The notes: a model not told the origin generated them from the sequence alone. Shown: positions 8,582 through 17,706, numbered from the stretch's first letter. The stretch: 64,000 nucleotides of DNA from an uncultured Tateyamaria sp. (GCF_947494755.1 NZ_CANLVZ010000005.1:209258-273257), one strand, 5' to 3'. Translations and numbers: made by a program.

Positions 8582-9478
8582 ATGGCCAATTACGCAAATC
8601 TGCCCGCACCCACCCCCGAGGGTGGATTGAACCGCTATATGCAGGAAATCCGTAAATTCCCGCTGCTTGAGCCGGAAGAAGAATACATGCTCGCCAAGGC
8701 CTGGGTCGAAAAGGAAGACACCGAAGCGGCCCACCGGATGGTCACAAGCCACCTGCGTCTGGCCGCCAAGATCGCCATGGGGTATCGCGGCTACGGCCTG
8801 CCGCAGGCCGAGGTGATTTCGGAGGCCAATGTGGGCCTGATGCAAGCCGTCAAACGGTTCGACCCCGAAAAAGGCTTTCGCCTTGCGACCTATGCGATGT
8901 GGTGGATCCGCGCCTCGATCCAGGAATATATCCTGCGCTCGTGGAGCCTTGTGAAACTTGGCACCACCTCGGCTCAGAAGAAACTGTTCTTCAACCTGCG
9001 CAAGGCCAAGAACAAGATCGGCGCGCTGGAAGAAGGCGATTTGCGCCCCGAGAATGTGGCACGTATCGCAACCGACCTGGGTGTGACCGAGAGCGAGGTG
9101 ATCTCGATGAACCGCCGCCTGTCGGGCGGGGACGCATCGCTGAACGCCACTGTCGGCTCCGAAGGTGAGGGGACGATGCAATGGCAGGACTGGCTCGAGG
9201 ATGAAAGCGCCGACCAAGCGGGCGACTATGAGGCGCAAGACGAGTTGGAAGTGCGCCGCGAGATGCTGGCCGAGGCGCTGGACGTTCTGAACGAGCGCGA
9301 GAAGGATATCCTCACGCAGCGCCGGCTGGCCGAAAAGGTCGTTACGCTCGAGGAGTTGTCCGAGCAGTACAAGGTCAGCCGCGAACGCATCCGTCAGATC
9401 GAGGTGCGCGCCTTCGAAAAACTGCAGAAGAAAATGCGCGATATCGCGAAATCCAAAGGGTTGATGGCGACCGCCTGA
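8582..9478 (+). CDS. rpoH: RNA polymerase heat-shock sigma factor RpoH
   Basis: A 298-residue sigma-70-family factor that directs RNA polymerase to heat-shock promoters. Region 2 (about 55-125) contains GFRLATYAMWWIRASIQEYI. It is followed by the RpoH box QKKLFFNLRK, which marks heat-shock sigma factors. The region 4 helix-turn-helix is near the end (VTLEELSEQYKVSRERIRQIEVRA). The N-terminus MANYANLPAPTPEGGLNRY is of the RpoHI type in Rhodobacterales, which often carry a second RpoH. Start set by AGGAGG six bases before the ATG. A terminator follows. Confidence 0.95.
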   Translation: MANYANLPAPTPEGGLNRYMQEIRKFPLLEPEEEYMLAKAWVEKEDTEAAHRMVTSHLRLAAKIAMGYRGYGLPQAEVISEANVGLMQAVKRFDPEKGFRLATYAMWWIRASIQEYILRSWSLVKLGTTSAQKKLFFNLRKAKNKIGALEEGDLRPENVARIATDLGVTESEVISMNRRLSGGDASLNATVGSEGEGTMQWQDWLEDESADQAGDYEAQDELEVRREMLAEALDVLNEREKDILTQRRLAEKVVTLEELSEQYKVSRERIRQIEVRAFEKLQKKMRDIAKSKGLMATA

Positions 9479-9502
9479 CCCGACCCCTTTTGAGATGTGA
9501 AT

Positions 9503-9529
9503 GGCCCTGCCATTGTGCGGGGCCTTTTT
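9503..9529 (+). terminator. Rho-independent terminator of rpoH
   Basis: An 8-bp stem, GGCCCTGC (9503-9510) with GCGGGGCC (9517-9524), one G.U pair, 6-base loop, directly followed by TTTTT. It begins 25 bases after the rpoH stop. Confidence 0.85.
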
Positions 9530-9631
9530 CGTTTTGATGCTGGCCGGTGGGTTCCACAGCGGTGGGGCTGACGCGTTGCGATGCTCACATCGGGTGCTAT
9601 GTTGCAGAGTGTTCAGCTGTGCGAGGTCACC

Positions 9632-10624
9632 ATGTCAAAGCCAATCAGATGGGGAATTTTGGGGGCGAGTAACTTTGCGCGCAAGGATATGGCCCCGGCG
9701 ATCCACGCCGCGCAAGGTGCGGAACTGTCCGCTTTGGCGACGTCAGATCCAGCCAAGGCCGGGCCATTTTCCGCGTTTTGCCCCGGCTTGAAGATCTATG
9801 ACGGCTATGACGCCCTGCTGGCCGATCCGTCGATCGACGCGGTCTATATCCCGCTGCCCAATCATCTGCACGTGGCGTGGTCATTGAAGGCCATGGCGGC
9901 GGGTAAACATGTGCTGTGCGAAAAGCCAATGGCGATGGCAGCGTCCGACTATGACGCGCTGATCGAGGCGCGCGACAGCTCCGGTCTGTTTGCGACCGAA
10001 GCCTACATGATCGTGCATCACCCCCAATGGCACCGCGCCCGCGCGCTCTATCAGGCGGGCGAGATTGGTAAGCTGATCCACGTGGATGCAATGTTTTGCT
10101 ATGACAACGGGGCCGACACGGCCAACGTGCGCAATCGTCCCGAAACCGGTGGCGGCGGTATCCCGGATATCGGCGTCTACACCTATGGCGCGACCCGCTG
10201 GCTGAGTGGGGAGGAGCCGGTGGAAATCACCCACGCAGATGTGGATTTCGAGAATGGCGTCGATGTGCTGGCGCGCGTCGCCGCCCGCTTTCCCGGGTTC
10301 AACGCCCATTGGGTCACCTCGATGCGCATGCACCCCTATCAGGAGATGACGTTTTTCGGCTCCGATGGGGTGATCAAATTGACAGCGCCCTTCAATGCGG
10401 GCGGTTTTGGCACCGCGCGGTTAGAATTGCAGAAGAACGTGCATGGGGGCGGGCGCCCGTCGTCGATCACCGAAGAGCGGTTTCCGGGCGTCAATCATTA
10501 CGTTCTGCAGGTCGAGGCGTTCTGCGCGCATCTGCGCGAGGGGGCACCCTATCCCTGGCGGCTTGAGGATGCGCGCGGCACGCAAGCGGTCATTGATGCG
10601 GTTTTTGCCGAGGCAAGGGGGTAG
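9632..10624 (+). CDS. Gfo/Idh/MocA-family NAD(P)-dependent oxidoreductase
   Basis: A 330-residue dehydrogenase. The N-terminal Rossmann fold starts RWGILGASNFARKDM (residues 4-18), and CEKPMAM at about residue 92 is the EKP signature of the family. The substrate, probably a sugar or polyol derivative, cannot be read from sequence. The start at 9632 places GAGGT about 5 bases upstream and the nucleotide-binding motif near the N-terminus. Two bases separate its stop from the next start, so the two genes are probably cotranscribed. Confidence 0.88.
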   Translation: MSKPIRWGILGASNFARKDMAPAIHAAQGAELSALATSDPAKAGPFSAFCPGLKIYDGYDALLADPSIDAVYIPLPNHLHVAWSLKAMAAGKHVLCEKPMAMAASDYDALIEARDSSGLFATEAYMIVHHPQWHRARALYQAGEIGKLIHVDAMFCYDNGADTANVRNRPETGGGGIPDIGVYTYGATRWLSGEEPVEITHADVDFENGVDVLARVAARFPGFNAHWVTSMRMHPYQEMTFFGSDGVIKLTAPFNAGGFGTARLELQKNVHGGGRPSSITEERFPGVNHYVLQVEAFCAHLREGAPYPWRLEDARGTQAVIDAVFAEARG

Positions 10625-10626
10625 AT

Positions 10627-10896
10627 ATGGCGGGCGGATGGGCCAAAGACGGCGCGGTGAGCGAACAGATCGAAGCGTCGATTTCGGACGAACTGGCGCG
10701 GATGAAAGCGCGCCGCGCCCCGGTGGGGGAAAGCGCGAAATATTGCGCCGAGTGCGAAGAGCCAATCCCCGAAGCGCGCCGCGTGGCCCTGCCGGGCGTG
10801 AAGTTGTGCGTTGACTGCGTGGCTGAGCGGGATGCGGCGTTCAAGGGACGGGGCGGGATCAATCGACGGGGGTCGAAGGATTCGCAGTTGAAGTGA
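10627..10896 (+). CDS. DksA/TraR-type zinc-finger protein
   Basis: An 89-residue protein with a C4 zinc finger at about residues 40-64: CAEC, then 17 residues, then CVDC (CAECEEPIPEARR...GVKLCVDC). It resembles short DksA/TraR relatives such as YbiI that lack the long coiled coil needed for full DksA action on RNA polymerase, so its target is uncertain. The stretch to the next gene (10897-11004) holds nothing recognisable. Confidence 0.82.
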   Translation: MAGGWAKDGAVSEQIEASISDELARMKARRAPVGESAKYCAECEEPIPEARRVALPGVKLCVDCVAERDAAFKGRGGINRRGSKDSQLK

Positions 10897-11004
10897 TTTG
10901 GGGGGGTGAACGGCGGGTGTGAGCCCATACCTACCAAACGCAGCAAGCTCCTGCTAATCCACACGAACTGCAAAACCTAAGCACCGAAATCTTGAGAGTG
11001 GGAA

Positions 11005-11235
11005 ATGTCAGAAACGGTAGAGATTTACGTCTATTTAGAAGATGAGGGCGTCGATGTTTGGCGCCCAACCACAGCCAAATCGTTGGGCGAGGGTAGATAT
11101 CTGCTTCAGGCAACACCCGACTACGATCCAGATTTGGAAAAGTGGGAGTTTGTTCCAGGAACCGTAGTGTCTAGTCGAATGAGAAGATTTGAAGGAGGGC
11201 CGGAGCAAAAGCGAGTAGTTGTGCCAGTTAATTGA
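11005..11235 (+). CDS. Hypothetical small protein, AT-rich
   Basis: A 76-residue protein starting MSETVEIYVYLEDEGVDVWR, with alternating hydrophobic and charged residues suggesting a small beta-rich domain, no signal peptide and no membrane helix. I do not recognise the family. GAGAGTGGGA precedes the ATG. Base composition and codon choice (for example AGA, GTA, TTA) are clearly more AT-rich than the neighbours, suggesting acquisition by transfer. A perfect palindrome follows 5 bases after its stop. Confidence 0.6.
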   Translation: MSETVEIYVYLEDEGVDVWRPTTAKSLGEGRYLLQATPDYDPDLEKWEFVPGTVVSSRMRRFEGGPEQKRVVVPVN

Positions 11236-11240
11236 CCAAA

Positions 11241-11264
11241 GTCCGCTTTGTTCGCAAAGCGGAC
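11241..11264. repeat. Perfect 10-bp-stem palindrome (REP-like)
   Basis: GTCCGCTTTG, loop TTCG, CAAAGCGGAC: a perfect 10-bp inverted repeat with a tetraloop and no T-run after it. Palindromes of this look occur between genes in Rhodobacterales genomes, as far as I recall. No second copy is in this window. Confidence 0.6.
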
Positions 11265-11326
11265 ATTCGTGTCCAAGCGCTTGTGGTCTTTCGACAATCC
11301 AGACGGACATCCCGCGCGCAGGACAG

Positions 11327-13147
11327 TTATCCTTCCATCGCTTCCAATTCATCGATAAACCCCGAGATCATCGACAGCCCTTTGTCCCAGAATTTCGGGT
11401 CCGAGGCATCAAGGCCGAAGGGGGCCAGAAGCTCTTTGTGGTGTTTGGAGCCACCCGCTTTGAGCATATCGAAATACTTGTTCTCGAACCCGTCTGCACC
11501 CTCGGCATAGACCGAGTAGAGCGCGTTCACGAGCCCGTCGCCGAAGGCGTAGGCGTAGACGTAGAAGGGCGAGTGCACGAAGTGGGGGATGTAGGCCCAG
11601 AACGTCTCGTACCCGTCCATGAAATCGAAGGCGGGCCCAAGCGACTCTGCCTGCACCGACATCCACAGCGCGTTGATGTCTTCGGGCGTCAGCTCTCCGC
11701 CGCGCCGCGCCTCGTGCAGTTTGCACTCAAAGTCGTAGAACGCGATCTGGCGCACGACGGTGTTGATCATGTCCTCGACCTTGCCTGCCAGCATGACCTT
11801 GCGCTGCGCGGGTGTTTCGGCGCCGTCCAGCATTTTGCGGAAGGTCAGCATTTCGCCAAAAACCGACGCCGTTTCGGCCAGTGTCAGCGGGGTGGAGGAA
11901 AGCATCTCGCCTTGCCCCGCCGCGAGCACCTGGTGGACGCCGTGGCCGAGTTCGTGGGCCAGCGTCATCACATCGCGCGGTTTGCCGAGGTAGTTCAGCA
12001 TCACGTAAGGATGGACGTCCGTGACCGTGGGATGGGCAAAGGCACCCGGTGCCTTGCCCGGTTTCACGCCCGCATCAATCCAACCCTTGTTGAAAAACGG
12101 CTGCGCCAACTCCCCCATGCGGGGATCGAACGCGTTGTAGGCGTCCATGACGGTTTTCTCGGCCTCGTCCCAGTCCACGATACGCGGATCTTCCATGGGC
12201 AGGGGCGCGTTGCGGTCCCAGACCTGCATCCGCTCGAGCCCGAGCCATTTGCGTTTAAGTTCATAGTAGCGATGGCTGAGTTTGGGATAGGCGGCGACAA
12301 CGGCGTTGCGCAGGGCCTCGACCACTTCGGGTTCGACCTGGTTGGACAGGTGCCGCCCCGTTTGCGCGGTGGGCATGCCGCGCCACCGGTCGATGATTTC
12401 CTTTTCCTTGGCCTGTGTGTTGTGGACGCGGGCAAAGGTCTTGATGTTGCCGCTGAACACTTCGGCCAGTTCGCGTGCGGCGGTTTCGCGCTTCTTACGG
12501 TCGGGATCGGTGAGGAAATTCAGCGTGCCCTCGATGTTGAGCAAATCTCCGTCGATGTTGAATTCCAGCCCGGCAATGGTTTCGTCAAAGAGCCGCTCCC
12601 ACGCGTCGCCGACGACACCGAGATCGTGCAGAAACTTCTCCATCTCATCCGAAAGCTGGTGGGGCTTCATCGCGCGGATCTTGTCAAAGACCGGTTTGTA
12701 ACGCGCCAGATCCGCATTTTCGGCCATGGCTTTGTCCAGGTGGTCGTCCTCGAGCCGGTTGAGTTCGAGCGTGAAGAAGACGAGCGGGGTGGTGAAGTTG
12801 GTGATCTTCTCCTGGCAATCGGACATGAATTTTGCCCGGCCGGCATCGGTGGTCAGTTGGTAATAGCGCAGACCCGCGAAGGACATGATCCGCCCTGCGA
12901 TCTGGTTGATCCGTTCCTGGCGGTGAATGCAGTTGAGCAGCCCTTTGGCGTCGAGTTGGTCGAGCTTGCCTTCGTAGTCGGTCGCGAAACTGGTGCACGC
13001 CGTTTCCAGCCAATCAAGATCGCGCTTGAGTTCGGGCGCGTTTTCGCCGGCGTAGAGGTCATCGAGATTCCATTCCGGCAGATTGCCCAGTGGCTCGCCC
13101 CCTGATTGAGTGGCAGCGTCGCAAACGGGGAAGGGCAGGTGCAGCAT
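11327..13147 (-). CDS. pepF: M3-family oligoendopeptidase (PepF type)
   Basis: A 606-residue cytoplasmic zinc metallopeptidase that cleaves oligopeptides. The zinc site HELGHGVH is in the C-terminal half (about residue 386), with downstream ETASVFGEML providing the third ligand as in thimet-type peptidases. Length fits PepF/M3B enzymes. The start at 13147 gives MLHLPFPVCDAATQSGG..., with NLPEWNLDDLYAG shortly after; upstream frame to 13255 is GC-rich and unlikely to be coding. Single gene. Confidence 0.92.
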   Translation of the reverse strand: MLHLPFPVCDAATQSGGEPLGNLPEWNLDDLYAGENAPELKRDLDWLETACTSFATDYEGKLDQLDAKGLLNCIHRQERINQIAGRIMSFAGLRYYQLTTDAGRAKFMSDCQEKITNFTTPLVFFTLELNRLEDDHLDKAMAENADLARYKPVFDKIRAMKPHQLSDEMEKFLHDLGVVGDAWERLFDETIAGLEFNIDGDLLNIEGTLNFLTDPDRKKRETAARELAEVFSGNIKTFARVHNTQAKEKEIIDRWRGMPTAQTGRHLSNQVEPEVVEALRNAVVAAYPKLSHRYYELKRKWLGLERMQVWDRNAPLPMEDPRIVDWDEAEKTVMDAYNAFDPRMGELAQPFFNKGWIDAGVKPGKAPGAFAHPTVTDVHPYVMLNYLGKPRDVMTLAHELGHGVHQVLAAGQGEMLSSTPLTLAETASVFGEMLTFRKMLDGAETPAQRKVMLAGKVEDMINTVVRQIAFYDFECKLHEARRGGELTPEDINALWMSVQAESLGPAFDFMDGYETFWAYIPHFVHSPFYVYAYAFGDGLVNALYSVYAEGADGFENKYFDMLKAGGSKHHKELLAPFGLDASDPKFWDKGLSMISGFIDELEAMEG

Positions 13148-13239
13148 GGTGAAAAACCTCGTGTTGTGTTGCGCAATAGGTATGGGTGCGAGCCTGCGGG
13201 GGCAAGGGCGATGCCGTTTGTTTCGCGCGCCGACAGGCT

Positions 13240-13284
13240 GGGGGCCAGCCCCCATACCCCCGCGGTTTATCTGGCGAAATGAAA
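13240..13284 (+). repeat. Intergenic repeat element, copy A
   Basis: GGGGGC CA GCCCCC hairpin (13240-13253), then CCCCCGCGG and a short AT-rich tail (TTTATCTGGCGAAATGAAA). Same order of parts as copies at 32144, 49833 (inverted) and 61370. It sits between pepF and the amidohydrolase gene. Confidence 0.55.
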
Positions 13285-13288
13285 GCGA

Positions 13289-14146
13289 TCAGGTCAGGAA
13301 CAGGCGGTTGGGTGTGTCGACGAGGATTTTTTGGCGTTCATGGGGGCGCGTGATTGCGCTCAGGTGGTCTGCCAATGTGGCGGCGCGCGGCATTTTCGCC
13401 TTCCCCAGCATGATGTGTGGCCAGTCCGAGCCCCAGAGGCAGCGATCTGGGTTGGCGTCGATCAATCGCCGCATCAGTGGTTCGGTCTGCGTGATGTCGC
13501 GTGTGAGCCGGTAGGGGGCGGAGAGTTTTATGTGGATGTGCCCTTCGCTGAGTAGCGCGCAGAGCGTGTCGATGGCGGCGCGATCCGGCTTGAGCGTTGT
13601 GGGCCAGCCGCAATGGTCGATGACCAGCGGGACGGGCAGGGCGCGGATATCGCTCGCGAGTTCAGCGACATGTTTGTCTGCGTGCAGCAGCATCTGGATG
13701 TGCATGCCGTGGTCTGCCAGCAGCGGGGCCATCGCCTTGGCCCCGTCCCATGTCAGCACACCGCCATGCACGTAATTCAGTCGCACCGCAACGCAGTTGG
13801 CGCGCGACAGGGTCCGCACAGCCGCAAGATCGGCCCCGTCGGGCAGTAGCCCCACCCCCTTGAAGTCAGCCCCGAGCGCTGCGACCGCATCACAGGTGAC
13901 CGCGTTGTCCGTCCCGTAAAGGATCGAGTGTACGATCAGCGCGTGCGCGCAGCCCAGTGCCGCAAGGTGGTCCCGCAGCATCGCCAGCCAATCGTCAAAA
14001 TCGTGCCCGGGTGCCGGGTTTTGTGCCCGGTTCGGTGACAAGGGGTGTTGTGGGCCGCCGAGCATGTGCACATGCGCGTCCCAAGCGCCTTTTGGCAAGG
14101 GATGCGTTGGAGGCGCGGGGGCGAATGGCGGGTCGGCATTATCCAT
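13289..14146 (-). CDS. Amidohydrolase family protein (PDC-hydrolase-like)
   Basis: A 285-residue TIM-barrel metal hydrolase of the amidohydrolase-2 type, related to 2-pyrone-4,6-dicarboxylate hydrolases and lactonases. Metal and active-site marks are GAWDAHVHMLGG near residue 25, VIDHCGWP in the middle and LWGSDWPHIM near the C-terminus. Substrate unknown; a lactone or cyclic acid is likely by family. Its start overlaps the end of the DNA ligase gene by 8 bases, so it is the last gene of that minus-strand operon, though its function seems unrelated. Confidence 0.82.
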   Translation of the reverse strand: MDNADPPFAPAPPTHPLPKGAWDAHVHMLGGPQHPLSPNRAQNPAPGHDFDDWLAMLRDHLAALGCAHALIVHSILYGTDNAVTCDAVAALGADFKGVGLLPDGADLAAVRTLSRANCVAVRLNYVHGGVLTWDGAKAMAPLLADHGMHIQMLLHADKHVAELASDIRALPVPLVIDHCGWPTTLKPDRAAIDTLCALLSEGHIHIKLSAPYRLTRDITQTEPLMRRLIDANPDRCLWGSDWPHIMLGKAKMPRAATLADHLSAITRPHERQKILVDTPNRLFLT

Positions 14147-15731
14147 AGGTTTTCAGCATTTCTTTCAGATCATCGAGGCTGTTGGCCTCTTGCAGGGGTT
14201 TGTCACGGCGCCAACGGGACATGCGCGGAAACCGCAATGCCACGCCGGATTTGTGACGGGAAGAGGCCTGTATCCCCTCGAAAGCGATTTCGAAGACGTG
14301 GTGCGGTGTGACGCTGCGCACGGGACCGAACCGTTGCACGGTGTTCTTTTTCACCCAAGCTGTGATCTTGCGAAACTCTTCGTCCGTCAGGCCGGAATAG
14401 GCTTTGGTGAAGGGGACTAGGTCGTTGCCGTTCCAGACCGCGAAGGTGAAGTCGGTAAACAGATTGGCGCGCCTGCCTGACCCGGCCTGAGCATAGATCA
14501 TCACCGCATCAATGGTCAGCGGGTCGAGTTTCCACTTCCACCAGTCCCCTTTCTTGCGCCCCGTCAGGTAGGGGCTATCGCGGCGCTTGAGCATCAGCCC
14601 TTCGGCCTGGGCCTCGCGCGCATTGCTGCGGGTCTGGGCGAGGGCGCGCCAATCGTCGAACGCGACGGTGGGCGAAAGCTTGATCGGCGCGTCCTCGGGC
14701 AGACCTTTGCAGAGCTTTTCCAGCAGGGCACGGCGGTCTTTTTGGGCGGTGTCGCGCATGTCCTGTCCCTGCCATTCCAGCAGATCGTAGGCATAAAGGA
14801 TCACCGGCGCGTCCTTGAGCAGTTTTTTGGGCACGGTCTTGCGCCCGATCCGTTTCTGCAAGACGTTGAAGTTCTGCGGGACGCCATCGCCCCAGGCCAG
14901 AATTTCCCCATCCAGCACCGTGCCATCGGGGATGAAGTCGCGCGCCCGTGCCAGTTCGGGAAAGCGGTTGGTCATCAACTCTTCGCCGCGCGACCAGACA
15001 AAGTGTTGCCCATCGCGCAGGATAAGCTGGCCTCGGATGCCGTCCCACTTCCACTCTGCCTGCCAATCCTCTGGCTTGCCTAGATTTTCCGGTTCACTCT
15101 CGAGCGCGTAGGCAAGGTAGAACGGGTAGGGACGCGAGGCGTTCGCCGCCGGGTCAGCAGCTTCGATGAGGCTGTGCCATGTGACGTCGGCCGGGTTCCA
15201 GTCGCCCATCAGCCGGTGCGCCATTTCGGCCTCGTCTCCGCCTGTGGCGCGGGCCAGCGCGCGGGTCATCAGCTTTTGACTGACGCCGATGCGGAAACCA
15301 CCTGTCAGCAGCTTGTTGAAGAGAAACCGCTGCGTGGGATCGAGGGTGCGCCACGCCTCAAGAACAACCACTTTGCGCGCGCTTTCCTCGACATCAGCGA
15401 GGGCGCGCAGGGTATTGATCCAACGCGTTAAACCGAGATCAGAGGTTTCATCAGGCGGCGGCAGCACCAGCGCGATGGTTTCGGCCAGATCGCCGACGAT
15501 GGGATAGGCTTCCTCGAACAGCCACAGGGGGATGTCCGCCACTTCTGCCGCCCATTCGCGCAGCCGCGTCGTGGTCACGGCCCGCTTCGGGCGACGGCCG
15601 GAAAAGATCGCGATGGTCCAGACCCGGTCACTTTCGGCAGCGTTTGCGAAATAATCAGCGAGGGCGGCGACCTTGACGGTTGTTTTGGTGGATTGGTCGA
15701 TGGCGTTGAACAGGGCAGCGAAATCTTTCAT
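14139..15731 (-). CDS. ATP-dependent DNA ligase, damage-response type
   Basis: A 530-residue ligase that seals DNA nicks after adenylation. The nucleotidyltransferase motif I is EWKWDGIRGQ at about residue 227, with the lysine attacking ATP. Motifs continue with GTVLDGEILAW and GLMLKRRDSPY, and an OB domain ends the protein. An N-terminal DNA-binding domain of about 200 residues precedes the core. It matches the cisplatin-damage-response ligase class paired with a beta-CASP exonuclease. The start overlaps the exonuclease stop by four bases. Confidence 0.9.
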   Translation of the reverse strand: MKDFAALFNAIDQSTKTTVKVAALADYFANAAESDRVWTIAIFSGRRPKRAVTTTRLREWAAEVADIPLWLFEEAYPIVGDLAETIALVLPPPDETSDLGLTRWINTLRALADVEESARKVVVLEAWRTLDPTQRFLFNKLLTGGFRIGVSQKLMTRALARATGGDEAEMAHRLMGDWNPADVTWHSLIEAADPAANASRPYPFYLAYALESEPENLGKPEDWQAEWKWDGIRGQLILRDGQHFVWSRGEELMTNRFPELARARDFIPDGTVLDGEILAWGDGVPQNFNVLQKRIGRKTVPKKLLKDAPVILYAYDLLEWQGQDMRDTAQKDRRALLEKLCKGLPEDAPIKLSPTVAFDDWRALAQTRSNAREAQAEGLMLKRRDSPYLTGRKKGDWWKWKLDPLTIDAVMIYAQAGSGRRANLFTDFTFAVWNGNDLVPFTKAYSGLTDEEFRKITAWVKKNTVQRFGPVRSVTPHHVFEIAFEGIQASSRHKSGVALRFPRMSRWRRDKPLQEANSLDDLKEMLKTYG

Positions 15732-16726
15732 GCCGCGTCCTCAGCTTCGTCCCCACCGAATTCGGTTGGTACGACCTCGGCAGTCCAACCTTCGGCATTC
15801 AGGTAGCGCGCGAAGATATCCGTGTAACCATGTGTGACGTATATGTTTTCCGCACGGGTTTCCTTGATTGCCGAAAGCAGTCCGACCCAATCGGCATGGT
15901 CGGAAATCACAAACCCCCGATCCCCGGCGCGCCGACGCCTGATCCCGCGCACAGCCATCCAGCCACTTGCAAAGGCGGTTTCCCGCGCCCCGAATTTGCG
16001 CGCCCATGCCGAGCCAAGCGCTGATGGGGGTGCCAGCACCAGCGCGCCGGGATGATCCTTGGGAGTCAGATCGGCATCGGCGCGGATTGTATCCACCAGA
16101 TCAATCCCCTGATCGCGCATCACCGCATTGGTGTTTTCAATCGCGGTATGGGTCAGGATCGGGCCGATCTCGGGGTTCAGCATGCTCATGAGGCGCTGCG
16201 CCTTGCCAAGCGCGTAGCAGCCCAGAAAGGCGGTCTTGCCCGCCGCTGCGCACCCGGCCCACCAATCATTGATCTGGGTCGCGATGACGGCCTGATCCTG
16301 CCAGCGAAAGACCGGCAGGCCAAAGGTGCTTTCGGTGATGAAATGGTGACATTTGACGGGTTCAAACGGGGTGGACAGCCCATCATCCACCACCTTGTAG
16401 TCGCCCGAGGCGACCCAGACCTCGCCTGCGACCTCGACCCGGATCTGGGCCGAGCCGGGGACATGGCCTGCGGGATGAAAGGACACGGTGGCATCGCCGA
16501 TCACACGCCGTTCGCCATATGTGATGGTGTCCAAAGCGATATCACCAAGCCGGTGGCGCATCACGGGGGCCGCGATATCGCTCGCCAGATAGTTGCCCAT
16601 GCCCCAACGCGCGTGGTCCGCATGCCCGTGCGTGATCAGGGCGCGCGGTACGGGGCGCCACGGGTCGATATAGAAATCGCCAGCCGCGCAATAGATGCCA
16701 TCGGGGGTAAAGGTCAGCACACTCAT
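15728..16726 (-). CDS. Ligase-associated exonuclease, metallo-beta-lactamase fold
   Basis: A 332-residue beta-CASP/metallo-beta-lactamase nuclease of the ligase-associated DNA-damage-response class. The zinc motif HGHADHARWG is near residue 34, followed by SFHPAGHVPGSAQI, SGDYK and a C-terminal ISDHADW and THG. It is thought to trim DNA ends before the adjacent ligase closes them. First gene of the three-gene minus-strand operon. The helicase (Lhr) and phosphoesterase partners seen with this pair in other bacteria are not in the window. Confidence 0.88.
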   Translation of the reverse strand: MSVLTFTPDGIYCAAGDFYIDPWRPVPRALITHGHADHARWGMGNYLASDIAAPVMRHRLGDIALDTITYGERRVIGDATVSFHPAGHVPGSAQIRVEVAGEVWVASGDYKVVDDGLSTPFEPVKCHHFITESTFGLPVFRWQDQAVIATQINDWWAGCAAAGKTAFLGCYALGKAQRLMSMLNPEIGPILTHTAIENTNAVMRDQGIDLVDTIRADADLTPKDHPGALVLAPPSALGSAWARKFGARETAFASGWMAVRGIRRRRAGDRGFVISDHADWVGLLSAIKETRAENIYVTHGYTDIFARYLNAEGWTAEVVPTEFGGDEAEDAA

Positions 16727-16764
16727 GCAGACCTACTTAGTCTGTCACGGCGCATACGCCAGCG

Positions 16765-17706
16765 TCAGGCAGCCTTTTCGAACCGCGTGGCCAGCGTGTC
16801 GAAGATGCGGGTGCGGGTTTCGGGGTCTTCCATCAGCACTTCGTGCTCGCCACCTTCGATCATGTGCAGGACGCCGTCTGACCAGCTGTCCATCCGCGCC
16901 TCGATCCGACCGATATGCACAATCCGTTCGTTGGTTCCCAGGAATGTATCGCATTGCAGGTCCGGGGCCGGCATTTGCGCCAGCGCAAGCGTTTCATCCA
17001 GCGCCTCACGCAGCCACACAAAGCTGGGTCCGCCAAGGGCCAGTTCGGGATGAGCCTGCAATTGCGTGCGCATCATGTCGTACATCTCGACATCGGTGGT
17101 GAGCATATTGTCGTCAAAGGGGGCCGTCAGTACATATGAATCGATAACGGTGCCCGGTGGCAGGCGGTGGCCTTGGCCCAGAACCGGCATCACCCGGCCC
17201 AATGCCCAGGCCACCGGTCGCAGGTGGGGCGAGATGCGGATGCCCCACATCGGACCGGTAAAGGCGGCCGCTGCCACCTCCAGTCCTTCGTGCAAGGCGC
17301 GCAGCCCAATGCAACCGCCCATCGAGTGGCCAAGCAGAAAGAAGGGCTTGGGCAGGTTCAGCTCGTGAGCCGCGTCGACTGCGGCCACCACGTCACGCTG
17401 ATAATCGGTAAACACCTCGACATGGCCGATGCGGCCATCATCAAGCAGGCGATCTGCAATCCCTTGCCCCCGCCAGTCCACCGCAACGGTGGCAAAACCG
17501 CGCGCCGCCAGATCGGCAGCGGCGGGGCTGTATTTTTCCACGTATTCGGTGCGCCCCGGAAACAGCAGGACCGTTCCCTTGGGGGCATCCGGGGCAAAGA
17601 CCCCAATCCGGATGCGCACCCCGTCCGAGGTTTTTGTCCAGTAGGCTGCCCCATCCAATGGTGCGGGGCTGACGTCGGAAAAAAGAGGGGCAGCCTGCAA
17701 GGTCAT
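16765..17706 (-). CDS. Alpha/beta hydrolase (lysophospholipase-like)
   Basis: A 313-residue serine hydrolase of the Hydrolase_4/PldB group. The nucleophile elbow is GHSMGG at about residue 128, with VLLFPGRTEYVEKY near the oxyanion hole and a C-terminal GGEHEVLME carrying the likely catalytic histidine. Probably acts on lysophospholipids or monoacylglycerols. Its ATG shares one base with the stop of the SCP2 gene upstream, so the two are coupled. Confidence 0.86.
   Translation of the reverse strand: MTLQAAPLFSDVSPAPLDGAAYWTKTSDGVRIRIGVFAPDAPKGTVLLFPGRTEYVEKYSPAAADLAARGFATVAVDWRGQGIADRLLDDGRIGHVEVFTDYQRDVVAAVDAAHELNLPKPFFLLGHSMGGCIGLRALHEGLEVAAAAFTGPMWGIRISPHLRPVAWALGRVMPVLGQGHRLPPGTVIDSYVLTAPFDDNMLTTDVEMYDMMRTQLQAHPELALGGPSFVWLREALDETLALAQMPAPDLQCDTFLGTNERIVHIGRIEARMDSWSDGVLHMIEGGEHEVLMEDPETRTRIFDTLATRFEKAA

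Noticed and set aside
11219..13105. A 628-codon open frame on the plus strand
   Set aside because: It is antisense to the well-supported M3 peptidase gene, has no family resemblance and results from GC-rich codon bias.
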